From contig DATKRH010000017.1 of NCBI GenBank assembly GCA_035532295.1, positions 4,119 through 68,118 on the forward strand: a DNA stretch of 64,000 bases. Direction: 5' to 3'. Source of the stretch: DASUBV01 sp035532295. Its GTDB lineage: Bacteria > Actinomycetota > Actinomycetes > Streptosporangiales > Streptosporangiaceae. Shown here piece after piece: positions 53,737 to 61,653 of this stretch (position 1 is the stretch's first letter; each line of letters begins with the position of its first letter). Made by a program: the position numbers and the translations under genes. The notes beneath the pieces were generated by a model. That model had not been told where the DNA came from. It worked only from the letters and a program-made list of their open reading frames with translations, and made no database searches.

Positions 53737-54150
53737 ATGGCTGACCACTACACCTTGCGGCTAGCACCGGGCGTCCGGCAGCGGCTATCAGAGTGGGCGC
53801 GCCGGGCAGGCCTTCAAGAGCGCACCCTGGCACAGCGCTACGTCGAAGAGGGGCTGCGCCACGACGCACACCCGCTCATCCAGTTCATCGACGGCCCAAG
53901 CGGCCGCCGGGCCAGCCTGCTCGGACGGGGCCTGGATGTCTGGGAGGTCATCGCCACGGTCCGCGACAACAACGGGTCCATGGCTGAGGCCGCCGAGTAC
54001 TTGCAGATCCCGGCCGGGCTGGTAGAAGCGGCCGTGGCCTACTACGGCGAGTACCGAGACGAGATCGACAGGGAAATCGAACTCAACGAGGCCGAGTACG
54101 AACGCGGGCGGGCGGTCGCCGCAGCAGGTGAACAGGCTCTGCGGTCGTGA
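53737..54150 (+). CDS. antitoxin with RHH-like N-terminus and DUF433 domain
   Basis: 137 residues from ATG 53737. The N-terminal ADHYTLRLAPGVRQRLSEWARRAG looks like a ribbon-helix-helix DNA-binding unit. The C-terminal half (about 50-120) is DUF433-like, with GRGLDVWEVIATVRDNNGS-MAEAAEYLQIPAGLVEAAVAYY, the HTH-like fold that wraps PIN-like toxins. A charged helix follows. The toxin start overlaps its stop by 4 bp. A perfect palindrome covers its promoter. The pair is a VapBC-type module by architecture; activity is untested. Confidence 0.85.
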   Translation: MADHYTLRLAPGVRQRLSEWARRAGLQERTLAQRYVEEGLRHDAHPLIQFIDGPSGRRASLLGRGLDVWEVIATVRDNNGSMAEAAEYLQIPAGLVEAAVAYYGEYRDEIDREIELNEAEYERGRAVAAAGEQALRS

Positions 54151-54515
54151 GAGCCATCCTGGACAAGCAGTTGTCCCCGCAGCTCGCGGTGCTGCTGCGC
54201 AAGGCTGGCTACGACGTCGATGCCGTGGCCGACCGGGAGGACCTTGTCGGGCTCAGCGACCGCATCATCCTCGAATCCGCCTGCCGCGAAGGCCGGGCCG
54301 TGGTCACGAACAACATCAAAGACTTCCGGCCGCTCGCGGCTGAATGGCTGGCGCAAGGCAGAGTGCATGCCGGCCTGATTCTGCTGCCCTCGACGCGGAC
54401 GCGTAGCCGCAACGCCGTCGCCGCTGTCGCTGCCGCGATCGAAAGCGTCCTTCGCGACCACCCAGACGGGCTAAGCGGAAGCGAACGGTGGATCGCCCCA
54501 CTGCCCAAGCTGTGA
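54147..54515 (+). CDS. DUF5615 PIN-like toxin (VapC-type RNase fold)
   Basis: 122 residues, GTG start inside the antitoxin stop. PIN-like features: RAILDKQLSP with the first acidic residue, GYDVDAVADREDL, the DRIILESACREGRAVVTNNIKDF segment (split here: acidic residue in DRIIL, then VVTNNIKDF with the conserved Thr, Asn and Asp). These correspond to the acidic pocket of PIN RNases. It probably cleaves RNA when free of the antitoxin. A decayed second copy lies 840 bp downstream. Confidence 0.87.
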   Translation: MRAILDKQLSPQLAVLLRKAGYDVDAVADREDLVGLSDRIILESACREGRAVVTNNIKDFRPLAAEWLAQGRVHAGLILLPSTRTRSRNAVAAVAAAIESVLRDHPDGLSGSERWIAPLPKL

Positions 54516-55354
54516 GGAATCACCACCGCACCCGTCCGGCAGGGCTGGCCGATGGCGGCCGGTCGAGTTGGAACATGATCAGGCAGAGGCCAGCCCGAAG
54601 GTCTCAGCGCTCACCACACCGTGCCATGCTCTGCCGGTAACGGCGCTTGCCACTTGTCTCAGTTCTTGTCTCATTCACCTCCGCCCGCAGCCGTTCACCA
54701 GCGTCGGCCCTCAAGGCATCATGACTGGTCACGTATGGCCCTGGACGGGGGTGAACGCTGGCCAGCAGTGTTGGAAAGCGCGCGCCCGGGCCGGGGCCGT
54801 GGTCCCTCCCGGCTCGGGGCCCGACAGGGCCCGGTCCTCGGGGACGCGTCGGGCGCCGTCGTCGCGTGCGCGCGCCGCTATCAGGTGGCCTCTTGAGTGT
54901 CGCGCAGCACCTGGCTGCCGTCGCAACGGATTTGATCCCGGGAAACCGACTCGATCGTCCCAGCTTCATCGATCCGCCCGGTGAACACCACTCATCACCT
55001 CTCCATCGCTGGAAGCAGCCGCCAGATAGCGGCCAGGGCTTCAGGGACCAGACAGGTCCGAGAGATGACGGGGTATACCGCGTGGCCCCGGAGTCACACC
55101 GGGTCATTCCGCCTGACGCGGAACCGGCGGGCTGTCACCGCCGCACCTGGAATCGCACCAGGACAACCATAACCCAACGCCACCACGAACTCACCCGGGT
55201 TCCGCGGCCGACGATCACCAGGTAATCCGCGGTGTCCTCCAGTTCGCTCATCAGGGATCAGCCGGGGCTTCCCGGGCGGGGACGGGCTCAACGGCCAGCA
55301 GGACGCCGCCGAAGCTCACGCGGCCTTCACCGCCGGGCAGGCCGCCGTCCGCCC
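54516..55354. other. 839-bp stretch without a recognisable gene
   Basis: Between the toxin stop and the decayed toxin copy. Contains the right inverted repeat (54743-54767). Several open frames of 60-170 codons exist on both strands, but none has a recognisable domain or a convincing start, and they overlap each other. The end of the stretch (about 55274-55357) reads in one frame as an Ala/Gln-rich tail ending in TGA that overlaps the ATG at 55355, possibly the last part of a lost antitoxin. Confidence 0.5.
54743..54767 (-). repeat. right 25-bp inverted repeat flanking the toxin-antitoxin cassette
   Basis: Reverse complement of 53609-53633 with 2 mismatches; the outer 18 bases are identical. 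Together the repeats bound a 1,159-bp segment containing only the toxin-antitoxin operon. Confidence 0.85.
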
Positions 55355-55559
55355 ATGAAACTGCTCGCGGGACGAGATGCTCTCATCCCGCCATCGCGCG
55401 CGAACTGCAAGCCCGCGGCCACGACGTCGAAGCGGTCGCCGGCCACCCGGACCGCGAGGCGCTGCCCGATCCGGAGGATCGCAGCAGGACACGGCCGTCG
55501 CTGCCAGTGCCATTGCCGTCGAATCCCGACGTCCGCGTGGTGTACCCGCACCGTTCTTC
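55355..55559 (+). pseudogene. decayed DUF5615 PIN-like toxin gene
   Basis: Starting at ATG 55355 the reading is MKLLA. After one surplus G (55370) it continues DEMLSSR, and after one surplus C (55392) IARELQARGHDVEAVAGHPD and on to LPDPED. This matches the intact toxin at 54147 (MRAILDKQLSP, then KAGYDVDAVADREDL) in order and spacing. Two frameshifts within 40 bp and loss of the VVTNNIKDF region show that it is broken. Confidence 0.7.
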
Positions 55560-55641
55560 GGCAGATCGTCCACGAGATGATCGGCAGATCCACCACGATA
55601 TGCTCGGCAGATCCACCACAAGATGCTCGGCAGATCCACCA
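55559..55641 (+). repeat. 23-bp tandem repeats before the DUF4143 ATPase gene
   Basis: Units begin with CGGCAGATC at 55559, 55582, 55605 and 55628, an exact 23-bp period; the two central units differ at only a few bases (CCACCACGATATGCT versus CCACCACAAGATGCT after the common start) and the fourth is partial. They end 10 bp before the putative -10 box of the ATPase gene. Confidence 0.92.
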
Positions 55642-55650
55642 GTCATCCAG

Positions 55651-55656
55651 TAGCGT
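55651..55656 (+). promoter_or_regulatory. putative -10 box of the leaderless ATPase transcript
   Basis: TAGCGT, then GCAGCT (6 nt), then ATG 55663. Confidence 0.5.
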
Positions 55657-55662
55657 GCAGCT

Positions 55663-56928
55663 ATGGAGTCGGTCAAAGCACTGTTCCCCCGGCATGCATG
55701 GCGGGCTGTAACGGCCGCGTTGGCTGATACCCGGGTAGTGGTGATCAACGGCGCGCGGCAGACAGGCAAGAGCACACTCGCCAGGCTCGTGATGTCTAAG
55801 TACCCGGGATCTGAACTGCGGTATCTCGATGAGGCACCACTCCGGGACGCAGCTCGGGCGGATCCCGGCCTGTTCGTGCGCCACGGCGGGCTCCTGGTCA
55901 TCGACGAAGTCCAGCGAGTGCCGGACCTGTTCCTCGCCATCAAGCACGAGGTAGACATCGATCCGCGGCCAGGGCGGTTCCTGCTCACAGGTTCGGCGCG
56001 CCTGGTCGGCCTGCGCGACATCCCCGACCTGCTGCCTGGCAGGTCGGAGACAATCGAATTGTCGCCACTGTCGCAAGGCGAGATCGATCAGAGCCCCGAC
56101 GGGTTCATCGACACGGTGTTCGCGCGCGGCGTCGAGATCCAGGTCGCGCAATCCGATCTGCGGCGCGACGACTACCTGGAGCGAGCCCTCCGCGGAGGTT
56201 ACCCCGAGGCGGTACGCCGCACCGACTCCGGTCGTCGCGGCCGCTTCTTCGAGTCGTACATCTCTGACGTCATCAACCGTGATGTCCGGCAGCTCACCGA
56301 TATCGAGCGAGCGGGTGACATGCGGCGCCTAGTCAATCTCATCGCAGCGTCCACCGGGACGCTCGCGAACCCTTCGAGCATGGCGAACCGCCTGCAAGTC
56401 CCCGCGACGACGGTCAAGCGCTACCTGGACTTGCTCGACTTGGTCTTCATCACACGCCGCGTCCCGGCCTGGTCAAGCAACCTCGCTACTAGGGCCGTCG
56501 CAACGCCTAAGCTGCTTCTCAATGACTCCGGGCTAGCCGCATATCTCACCGGCATGAGCATTAAACGTGCCCGGCATCCGACCGCCCCAGTCGGCCCCTT
56601 GCTGGAGACATTCGTCCTCGGCGAGCTATCCCGGCAGCTGACATTCGCGAGCCAGCAAGTCCGGCTCTACCACTACCGCGACCGGGATCAGTATGAAGTT
56701 GATGCCGTACTCGAGTCCGCGTCCGGAGAGATCGTCGCTTGCGAGGTCAAGGCCGCGGAAACAGTCCGGTCGGAAGACTTCCGCGGCATCGAGCGGCTCA
56801 GGCGTCAGCTCGGCGACCAGTTCATCGCCGGAATAGTTCTCTACGCTGGGCAAACACCGCTGCCCTTCGGCGATCGGCTCCGCGCCTGGCCGATATCCGC
56901 GCTCTGGGCCCTGACCCCGGATGCTTGA
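55663..56928 (+). CDS. AAA ATPase with DUF4143 domain
   Basis: 421 residues. Walker A in INGARQTGKSTLARLV (about 29-44), Walker B in LLVIDEVQRVPDLF (about 84-97), sensor FLLTGSARL, then the C-terminal DUF4143 domain (about 190-380) with LLETFVLGELSRQL and YHYRDRDQYEVDAVLE, which resembles a restriction-endonuclease-like core. Such ATPases are frequent accessory genes of unknown function. Codon usage is less GC-extreme than in the core genes. 23-bp tandem repeats and a leaderless promoter lie directly upstream. Confidence 0.88.
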   Translation: MESVKALFPRHAWRAVTAALADTRVVVINGARQTGKSTLARLVMSKYPGSELRYLDEAPLRDAARADPGLFVRHGGLLVIDEVQRVPDLFLAIKHEVDIDPRPGRFLLTGSARLVGLRDIPDLLPGRSETIELSPLSQGEIDQSPDGFIDTVFARGVEIQVAQSDLRRDDYLERALRGGYPEAVRRTDSGRRGRFFESYISDVINRDVRQLTDIERAGDMRRLVNLIAASTGTLANPSSMANRLQVPATTVKRYLDLLDLVFITRRVPAWSSNLATRAVATPKLLLNDSGLAAYLTGMSIKRARHPTAPVGPLLETFVLGELSRQLTFASQQVRLYHYRDRDQYEVDAVLESASGEIVACEVKAAETVRSEDFRGIERLRRQLGDQFIAGIVLYAGQTPLPFGDRLRAWPISALWALTPDA

Positions 56929-57139
56929 TCAAGAGCCTGGCTCGGTGCGGAGGGCGGCCTCAACGCGGCCAGATCAACGCGGCCGGTAGCTTCAGTCTCG
57001 ACATCGCCTCGACGCTCACCGGGCATCACCTGCCGCGGCGGCAGGTCCAGCTCCACGTAACCGCCGGCCCGGCGCCTTCCGGGTCTCCCGCATTTACAAG
57101 GTCACTCTTTGGGGGTGATGCCGCCCAGAATGGCGTCGC

Positions 57140-57145
57140 GATACT
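57140..57145 (+). promoter_or_regulatory. putative -10 box of the repeat-protein/RDD operon
   Basis: GATACT, then TGGGTC (6 nt), then GTG 57152. Only the first base departs from TAnnnT. Confidence 0.4.
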
Positions 57146-57151
57146 TGGGTC

Positions 57152-57607
57152 GTGGACCCGCTTGGACGTCTGCGATCAGTTGGGGACCGACTGGCCCCCC
57201 CGGCGGAGGCGCTGGCCCAGCGCGTGGCGGAGCGTGTCGCCGATCTTGTCGTTTCTGCGCTGGATGTGAACGCCCTACTGGATCGAGTCGACGTGGACGC
57301 GGTGCTGGACCGGATCGATGTGGACAGGCTGCTGGACCGGGTCGACGTGGACTGCTTGCTCGCCAGGGTGGACCTGGACCCGATCCTCGCCCGGGTGGAC
57401 CTGGACGAGCTACTCGCTCAGACCGACCTCGGCGCGGTCGTCGCACGGTCCTCCGGCGGGGTCGCGAGCAATGCGCTCGACGTAGTCCGGAGCCAGACCG
57501 TCGGCCTCGACGAGTTCATCGCCCGCTGGGTCGGGCGCCTTCGCCGACGCCCTTACACCGGCCCGCCGGGCCCGCCCGATGAGCCGCGGGCCGTGGCGCG
57601 GTCATGA
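57152..57607 (+). CDS. nonapeptide-repeat protein
   Basis: 151 residues, function unknown. After a helical N-terminus, residues 41-94 are six 9-residue repeats of the form xLLDRVDVD (ALLDRVDVD, AVLDRIDVD, RLLDRVDVD, CLLARVDLD, PILARVDLD, ELLAQTDLG), probably a short solenoid or amphipathic array. The C-terminus is basic then Pro-rich. GTG start; the stop overlaps the RDD gene by 4 bp. Repeat proteins of this type occur with RDD membrane proteins in actinomycetes, so the pair probably forms one membrane-associated complex. Confidence 0.78.
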   Translation: MDPLGRLRSVGDRLAPPAEALAQRVAERVADLVVSALDVNALLDRVDVDAVLDRIDVDRLLDRVDVDCLLARVDLDPILARVDLDELLAQTDLGAVVARSSGGVASNALDVVRSQTVGLDEFIARWVGRLRRRPYTGPPGPPDEPRAVARS

Positions 57608-58146
57608 CCGCGCGCACGGGCAGGGCGACGGCGGCCGGGGCCAGGGCCGGGGCCCCGGCCGCCGCCCAGGAGAGCCTCCAGGGGCATTACGCGGGCTTCG
57701 CCTCGCGGTTCGCCGCCTATGTCGTGGACGCGGGCGCCAGCACCGTGGTGTTCATGCTCATCCTGGCCGCCATCTCCTTCGCGGTCAGCGTCGTGACCGG
57801 CCAGTCGATCAACTGGAACCGGAACGACACCTGGGCCAGCATTGCCTACCTGGCCTGGCTGTTCATCTACTTCGCCTACTCCTGGGCGGCGAGCGGCAAG
57901 ACCTTCGGCATGGCGCTGCTCGGGGTGCGGGTCGTACGGTCCGATGGCGCCGATGCCGGCGCCCGACGGGCGGTGGTGCGCACGCTGGCACTCCCGTTGA
58001 GCTTCCTGGTTTTCGGCCTCGGATTCGTCGGCATCCTCCTGGGCCGCCGGCGTCGGGCGCTGCACGACGTCATCGCCGGCACGGTGGTGATCTACTCCTG
58101 GGACGCGCGGGCGGCCCGGCTCCGGTTCCTGTCCCGCGCCTCTTAA
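57604..58146 (+). CDS. RDD family membrane protein
   Basis: 180 residues. An RDD domain with three hydrophobic segments: FASRFAAYVVDAGASTVVFM (with the conserved Arg and Asp), the second around IAYLAWLFIYFAYSWAASG followed by KTFGMALLGVRVV, and the third in LPLSFLVFGLGFVGILLG followed by RRRALHDVIAGTVVIY. Role uncertain; some RDD proteins are transport-related. Convergent with the minus-strand membrane protein, overlapping by 4 bp. Confidence 0.88.
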   Translation: MTARTGRATAAGARAGAPAAAQESLQGHYAGFASRFAAYVVDAGASTVVFMLILAAISFAVSVVTGQSINWNRNDTWASIAYLAWLFIYFAYSWAASGKTFGMALLGVRVVRSDGADAGARRAVVRTLALPLSFLVFGLGFVGILLGRRRRALHDVIAGTVVIYSWDARAARLRFLSRAS

Positions 58147-59519
58147 CCGCCGGACCCTGCGGGCCCGGCCGGCTTGAGCTGGGCTGGCGGCCTGCCGATC
58201 AGCTCGATCAGGCCGAGGACCAGTAGCAGCACGATCGCGATGATGAGCACGGTCAGGCCCGTGGGGGTGCCCCAGAAGACGAACACCAGAGCGGCGATGA
58301 CGACGGCGGTGATCCGCAGTGCGGTGCGGTGCCGGTAGACCCAGGTGCCGACAGGGCCGGTGGTGACGCCGGCGCGTTCCCCGGTTCCGCGCAGTGCGGC
58401 GAAGGCGGACCTGAAGGCTTGCCGGGTCTTAACGGCGGTTACGGACGGTCCAGTGAAGAAGCCGGCGGCGGCCACGATGAGGCCAAGGACGAGCAGGACT
58501 CGCAGCCCCTGCTTGACGAAGCGGACAATGGTGTCGAATGCGACTGCGGCCGCATCAGCGGACACGGTGCCCGGGAGCTTGTTGAGGTAGATCGTCCTGC
58601 CGATGGCGAGCCCCGCGCCGAGCACAAGCATCGATGCCGCGAGCCCGAGGCCCGCACCGACCAGTGCCCGGCGGTGCCGCGGGGCGATGTAGATGCCGGC
58701 CGCCAGGAACAGGATGGCGAGAATCGGCAAGACCCATTTCAGCGTGTTCAGCAGCCTGTAGAGCGACTGCGCCTGCACCAGGTACTTCGCTGAGAAGAGC
58801 GGGAAGGTGGGATTGATCGGCGGGAGCTTGTTCACGACCGTGAGGCCCCGGGCGGCCAGGTTGCGCTTGACCTGGTCGATAATCGGGCCAAGGCCGATGA
58901 CCGCCTGTCCGTTGGAGGTGGTGATGGAGCTCTTTTGGCCGGACAGGGCCAGCACGAGTTGTTTGTGCACGATCCGGTTACCCTGGACCCAGAGCTTGCT
59001 GACCTGAGGGCTGCTAACGATCTTGGCGACGGTGCTGTGGATGAATCCGTTAACGCCACTCGCGATGGACCCAGAGAAGCTGGACAGCAGCGAGCCGAGC
59101 TTGGGCAGGCCCCGGCTCGACAACTGCGCGGCGGCCTGATTCGCAATGCCCTTGACGTCGATCTGATCACTGACCGCCTTGCTGATTCGGTCCGTCAGAG
59201 CGCTGCGGATGGCCGGCTCGGTGATCAGCGGAGACACGTTCTCGACGTACCTGCTCGTGTTGGAGACCTGGTTGGCGGTCCACACGGCGACCACGGAGAT
59301 AGGCGCGAACACGCAGCCAACGACGATGAGCAGGACGGCTACCGGACCACGCCAGCCCAGTCGCCGCCTGGCCGGCCGTCCGGCTGCTCCCTCGGCAGGG
59401 CCGCCCGCCGCCTTCGCCTGCGCCGCCTGCTCCTGGGCGGCCGCCAGCTGCGCCTTGAGTCCGCTGACCTCGGCGCGTAGCTGCTCAAGCTCGTTCGCGC
59501 CCCCGTTATCACCAGCCAG
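58143..59519 (-). CDS. conserved membrane protein without an ordinary start codon
   Basis: 458 residues if begun at CTG 59519, which has GGGGGAG upstream; the first GTG in frame (59312) would remove a convincing N-terminus. That N-terminus is a coiled coil (ELEQLRAEVSGLKAQLAAAQ and on), then a basic stretch and a transmembrane helix (GPVAVLLIVVGCVFAPISVV). Next comes a long extracytoplasmic domain with TSRYVENVSPLITEPAIRSA, then further hydrophobic segments near residues 265, 290, 325 and 420. Function unknown. In-frame TAG 15 bp upstream of the SD region closes the frame. Confidence 0.75.
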   Translation of the reverse strand: MAGDNGGANELEQLRAEVSGLKAQLAAAQEQAAQAKAAGGPAEGAAGRPARRRLGWRGPVAVLLIVVGCVFAPISVVAVWTANQVSNTSRYVENVSPLITEPAIRSALTDRISKAVSDQIDVKGIANQAAAQLSSRGLPKLGSLLSSFSGSIASGVNGFIHSTVAKIVSSPQVSKLWVQGNRIVHKQLVLALSGQKSSITTSNGQAVIGLGPIIDQVKRNLAARGLTVVNKLPPINPTFPLFSAKYLVQAQSLYRLLNTLKWVLPILAILFLAAGIYIAPRHRRALVGAGLGLAASMLVLGAGLAIGRTIYLNKLPGTVSADAAAVAFDTIVRFVKQGLRVLLVLGLIVAAAGFFTGPSVTAVKTRQAFRSAFAALRGTGERAGVTTGPVGTWVYRHRTALRITAVVIAALVFVFWGTPTGLTVLIIAIVLLLVLGLIELIGRPPAQLKPAGPAGSGG

Positions 59520-59897
59520 GTTGATCTCCCCCTGCGCCTACGCTCTCGCGCCCAGCTGCTGCGCCTCGACCGATCAGAATTCCCGCCAGCCAGGCCCCCC
59601 GGTCCCCACCTGGGCATTCCGCCTTGCTCGAGCAATCTTCAGTCGCGCTCGGTGAGTTGACATCGCCCGGCGCGGGTGACCAGTTTGCGACCTTGGCGAG
59701 ATCGACGATCTGGCGACCGCCGGAGCCCATGCGAGTGCCGCGGGGCCGCGGGGCCGCGGGGCCGCGATTAGCTCCGGGCCGCCGGCAGATCCTCATCGCC
59801 GGGTCATTCCCGCTAAAGTGCCTGGCCAGGCGGTCGCTCAGGGACTACGCCCGAATTAGTCCGGGCGACCGCAGCCAGCCTCGCCTAGACTCACCTT
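59520..59897. other. 378-bp divergent intergenic region
   Basis: Contains the leader of the minus-strand membrane protein, an 8-bp GC repeat (CCGCGGGG three times, near 59740-59765), a 6-bp inverted repeat with CGCCCG and CGGGCG arms (59848-59867), and a TAGACT box 6 nt before GTG 59898. No gene seen. Confidence 0.5.
59886..59891 (+). promoter_or_regulatory. putative -10 box of a leaderless transcript
   Basis: TAGACT, then CACCTT (6 nt), then GTG 59898. A CGCCCG/CGGGCG inverted repeat lies 19 bp upstream of it. Confidence 0.5.
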
Positions 59898-60191
59898 GTG
59901 GTATTCAAGCAGGTCGGGGAGGGACGGCCCTATCCCGACCATGCCCGGACCTCGCGCGAATGGGCCGAGATCCCGCCGCGCCCTGTCCGGCTTGACCAGC
60001 TCATCACCACCAAGAACGTGCTTGATCTGCATAGCGTGCTGTCGAAGGACTCCACGTTCTACGGCGACCTTTTCCCGCATGTGATTCGCTGGCACGGCGA
60101 GCTCTACCTCGAAGATGGCCTGCACCGGGCCCTGCGGGCGGCTCTGCATCAGCGATCGGTGCTGCACGTCCGCGTCCTCGAACTGGGCTAG
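59898..60191 (+). CDS. small conserved actinobacterial protein
   Basis: 97 residues, starting MVFKQVGEGRPYPDHART. The second half, VRLDQLITTKNVLDLHSVL and VIRWHGELYLEDGLHRALRA, recalls the ParB/sulfiredoxin-type core, in which a final DGxHR motif sits in a helix (here EDGLHRAL). No DNA-binding domain follows, so a nuclease or chromosome-partition role is not claimed. Conserved in location between the tRNA-Ser/tadA region and the LytR-type genes in relatives, from memory. Function unknown. Confidence 0.7.
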   Translation: MVFKQVGEGRPYPDHARTSREWAEIPPRPVRLDQLITTKNVLDLHSVLSKDSTFYGDLFPHVIRWHGELYLEDGLHRALRAALHQRSVLHVRVLELG

Positions 60192-60233
60192 CGGACGGAC
60201 TAGCGGGACGGCCGGGGCTAACGGACAGCGGCG

Positions 60234-61430
60234 CTAGGCTCTGCCGCGCCCGGGCTGGCCGTCGGCCGTCGCCGCGTTCTTGTGCTGCCGGGCAGCCCGC
60301 GCATCGGCCGCAGCCGCCTCGCTAGCCAGTTGCGGCGTCATCCAGGCCAGCATCTGGGGCAGCAGGATCCGCCAGGTGAACATGGTGTGCCCGCCGCCCG
60401 GCACCACCTGGAAATGCACCACGGGCTGACGCAGTTCCAGCAGCTGCCGGAAGGCCTGCGAGGCGTGCACGTCGCTGACGTTCAGGCCGCCCGCGCCGAT
60501 CCAGAACTGCGCGATCGGCTGCCGGGCCGGCAGCGACCGCACCAGGTCTATCGGGGTGTTCTGGAGTTCCTGCGTGCGGCTGCCAAACGGGCTGACCGTC
60601 CGGTTCGGGCGGATCAGCTGGTTAGGCGTGGGCTTGAAGTAGCCGCTGAGGACCCCCGCGTAACTGAAGGTCCGCCCGTGCTGCAGGCCAAGGTTGGCCG
60701 CGCAGAAGCCGCCCTCCGAGTAGCCCGCGATCCCCCAGCCGCTGCCGGGTGGCTGCACCCGCAGCGCCGCGCCGATGAAGTCCGGCACGTCCTTGGCGAG
60801 ATAGGTGTCGTCTTGCGGCCCGTGCCACTGGTTGAGGCACTGCAGCGATACCCCGAGCGAGCCGTTGGCATCGGGCATGACCAGAACGGTCGGCTTGGCC
60901 AGGCCCTGCGCGACCATGCTGTTGAGCGTGGAGTTCACGCTCAGCACGGTGATCCAGTCCTGCGGGTTGCCCGGAAAGCCGTGGATCAGCTCGATCACCG
61001 GGAAGCGGTAGTGCTGGAAGGCCGCCTGGAAGTACTGCGGCGGCAGGTAGATGTAGGCCGTCCGGGAGATATGGCTGGTCTGGCCGCGCACAGTCAGCCG
61101 TAGCGTGAAGCCGTCCTGCGCCGCCAGGCCGGTATCGATCGTCTGGCCCAGGAACGTGCCGAACTTGACGCCAGGACGCACGGAGTTCGGCACATTCACC
61201 GCTGCCGCGACGCCCTGATTGGTCAGGTCCGAGACCGCCGCGTTCCAGTTCTGGTAGTAGTCGTAGTACTTGTTGACCGTCGCAACGCCGAACATCATCG
61301 CCGGTATGAACGCCAGGCAGGCGGCCAGGATCCTGAATACCAGCTGCTTGGCGACAATCAGCCACCAGACAAGGGCGCCGAACACCGCTATCAGGATCAG
61401 GAAAAACTCCGTGCTCTGCGGCTCAGGCAA
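60234..61430 (-). CDS. membrane-anchored alpha/beta-hydrolase esterase
   Basis: 398 residues. Two N-terminal hydrophobic segments (FFLILIAVFGALVWWLIVA and VFRILAACLAFIPAMMFGVA) anchor an esterase domain of the Esterase-D/antigen-85-like fold: oxyanion region LIHGFPGNPQDW (about 149-160), nucleophile elbow GIAGYSEGG (S238), catalytic His in VPGGGHTMFTW (H348). The Asp is probably in NVSDVHAS. An Ala/Gln-rich tail follows. Acts outside the membrane on an acyl ester of unknown identity. Ends 42 bp from the small upstream gene. Confidence 0.87.
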   Translation of the reverse strand: MPEPQSTEFFLILIAVFGALVWWLIVAKQLVFRILAACLAFIPAMMFGVATVNKYYDYYQNWNAAVSDLTNQGVAAAVNVPNSVRPGVKFGTFLGQTIDTGLAAQDGFTLRLTVRGQTSHISRTAYIYLPPQYFQAAFQHYRFPVIELIHGFPGNPQDWITVLSVNSTLNSMVAQGLAKPTVLVMPDANGSLGVSLQCLNQWHGPQDDTYLAKDVPDFIGAALRVQPPGSGWGIAGYSEGGFCAANLGLQHGRTFSYAGVLSGYFKPTPNQLIRPNRTVSPFGSRTQELQNTPIDLVRSLPARQPIAQFWIGAGGLNVSDVHASQAFRQLLELRQPVVHFQVVPGGGHTMFTWRILLPQMLAWMTPQLASEAAAADARAARQHKNAATADGQPGRGRA

Positions 61431-61553
61431 TCGTCTCTCCGGTCAAGCGGCTTCGCTGGTTCACAGAATGGTCGCGCTGCCCGCACAACGAGCGACGGGC
61501 GCGCCCAGTGCCCGCATGCGCCCGGTGCCCGCATGCGCCGACCCGGTGAGCGA

Positions 61554-61643
61554 TGGCGGTGGAGGTGGGATTTGAACCCACGGAAGAGTTACCCCTTCAC
61601 ACGCTTTCGAGGCGTGCGCCCTCGGCCACTAGGCGACTCCACC
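61554..61643 (-). tRNA. tRNA-Ser, anticodon CGA
   Basis: Minus strand: GGTGGAG (61643-61637) pairs with CTCCACC (61564-61558); anticodon arm CACGC-CTCGAAA-GCGTG gives CGA; long variable arm (TGAAGGGGTAACTCTTCC); CCA encoded at 61556-61554. 90 nt, next to tadA as in mycobacteria. Confidence 0.96.
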
Positions 61644-61653
61644 GGGGTCGAGC

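Noticed and set aside
53448..54780. TTGGAAAGCG shared by the tRNA-Ser(GGA) anticodon arm (53448-53457) and 54771-54780 as att core
   Set aside because: Only 10 bp match and the flanks differ; no integrase lies between. The inverted repeats are a better explanation for the cassette.
54604..55107. 167-codon minus-strand frame and several overlapping plus-strand frames in 54516-55354
   Set aside because: No domain, no convincing start and competing frames of similar length; treated as non-coding or decayed DNA.
55559..55641. Possible CRISPR array
   Set aside because: The 23-bp units are directly adjacent with no unique spacers, and no cas gene is present; it is a tandem repeat.
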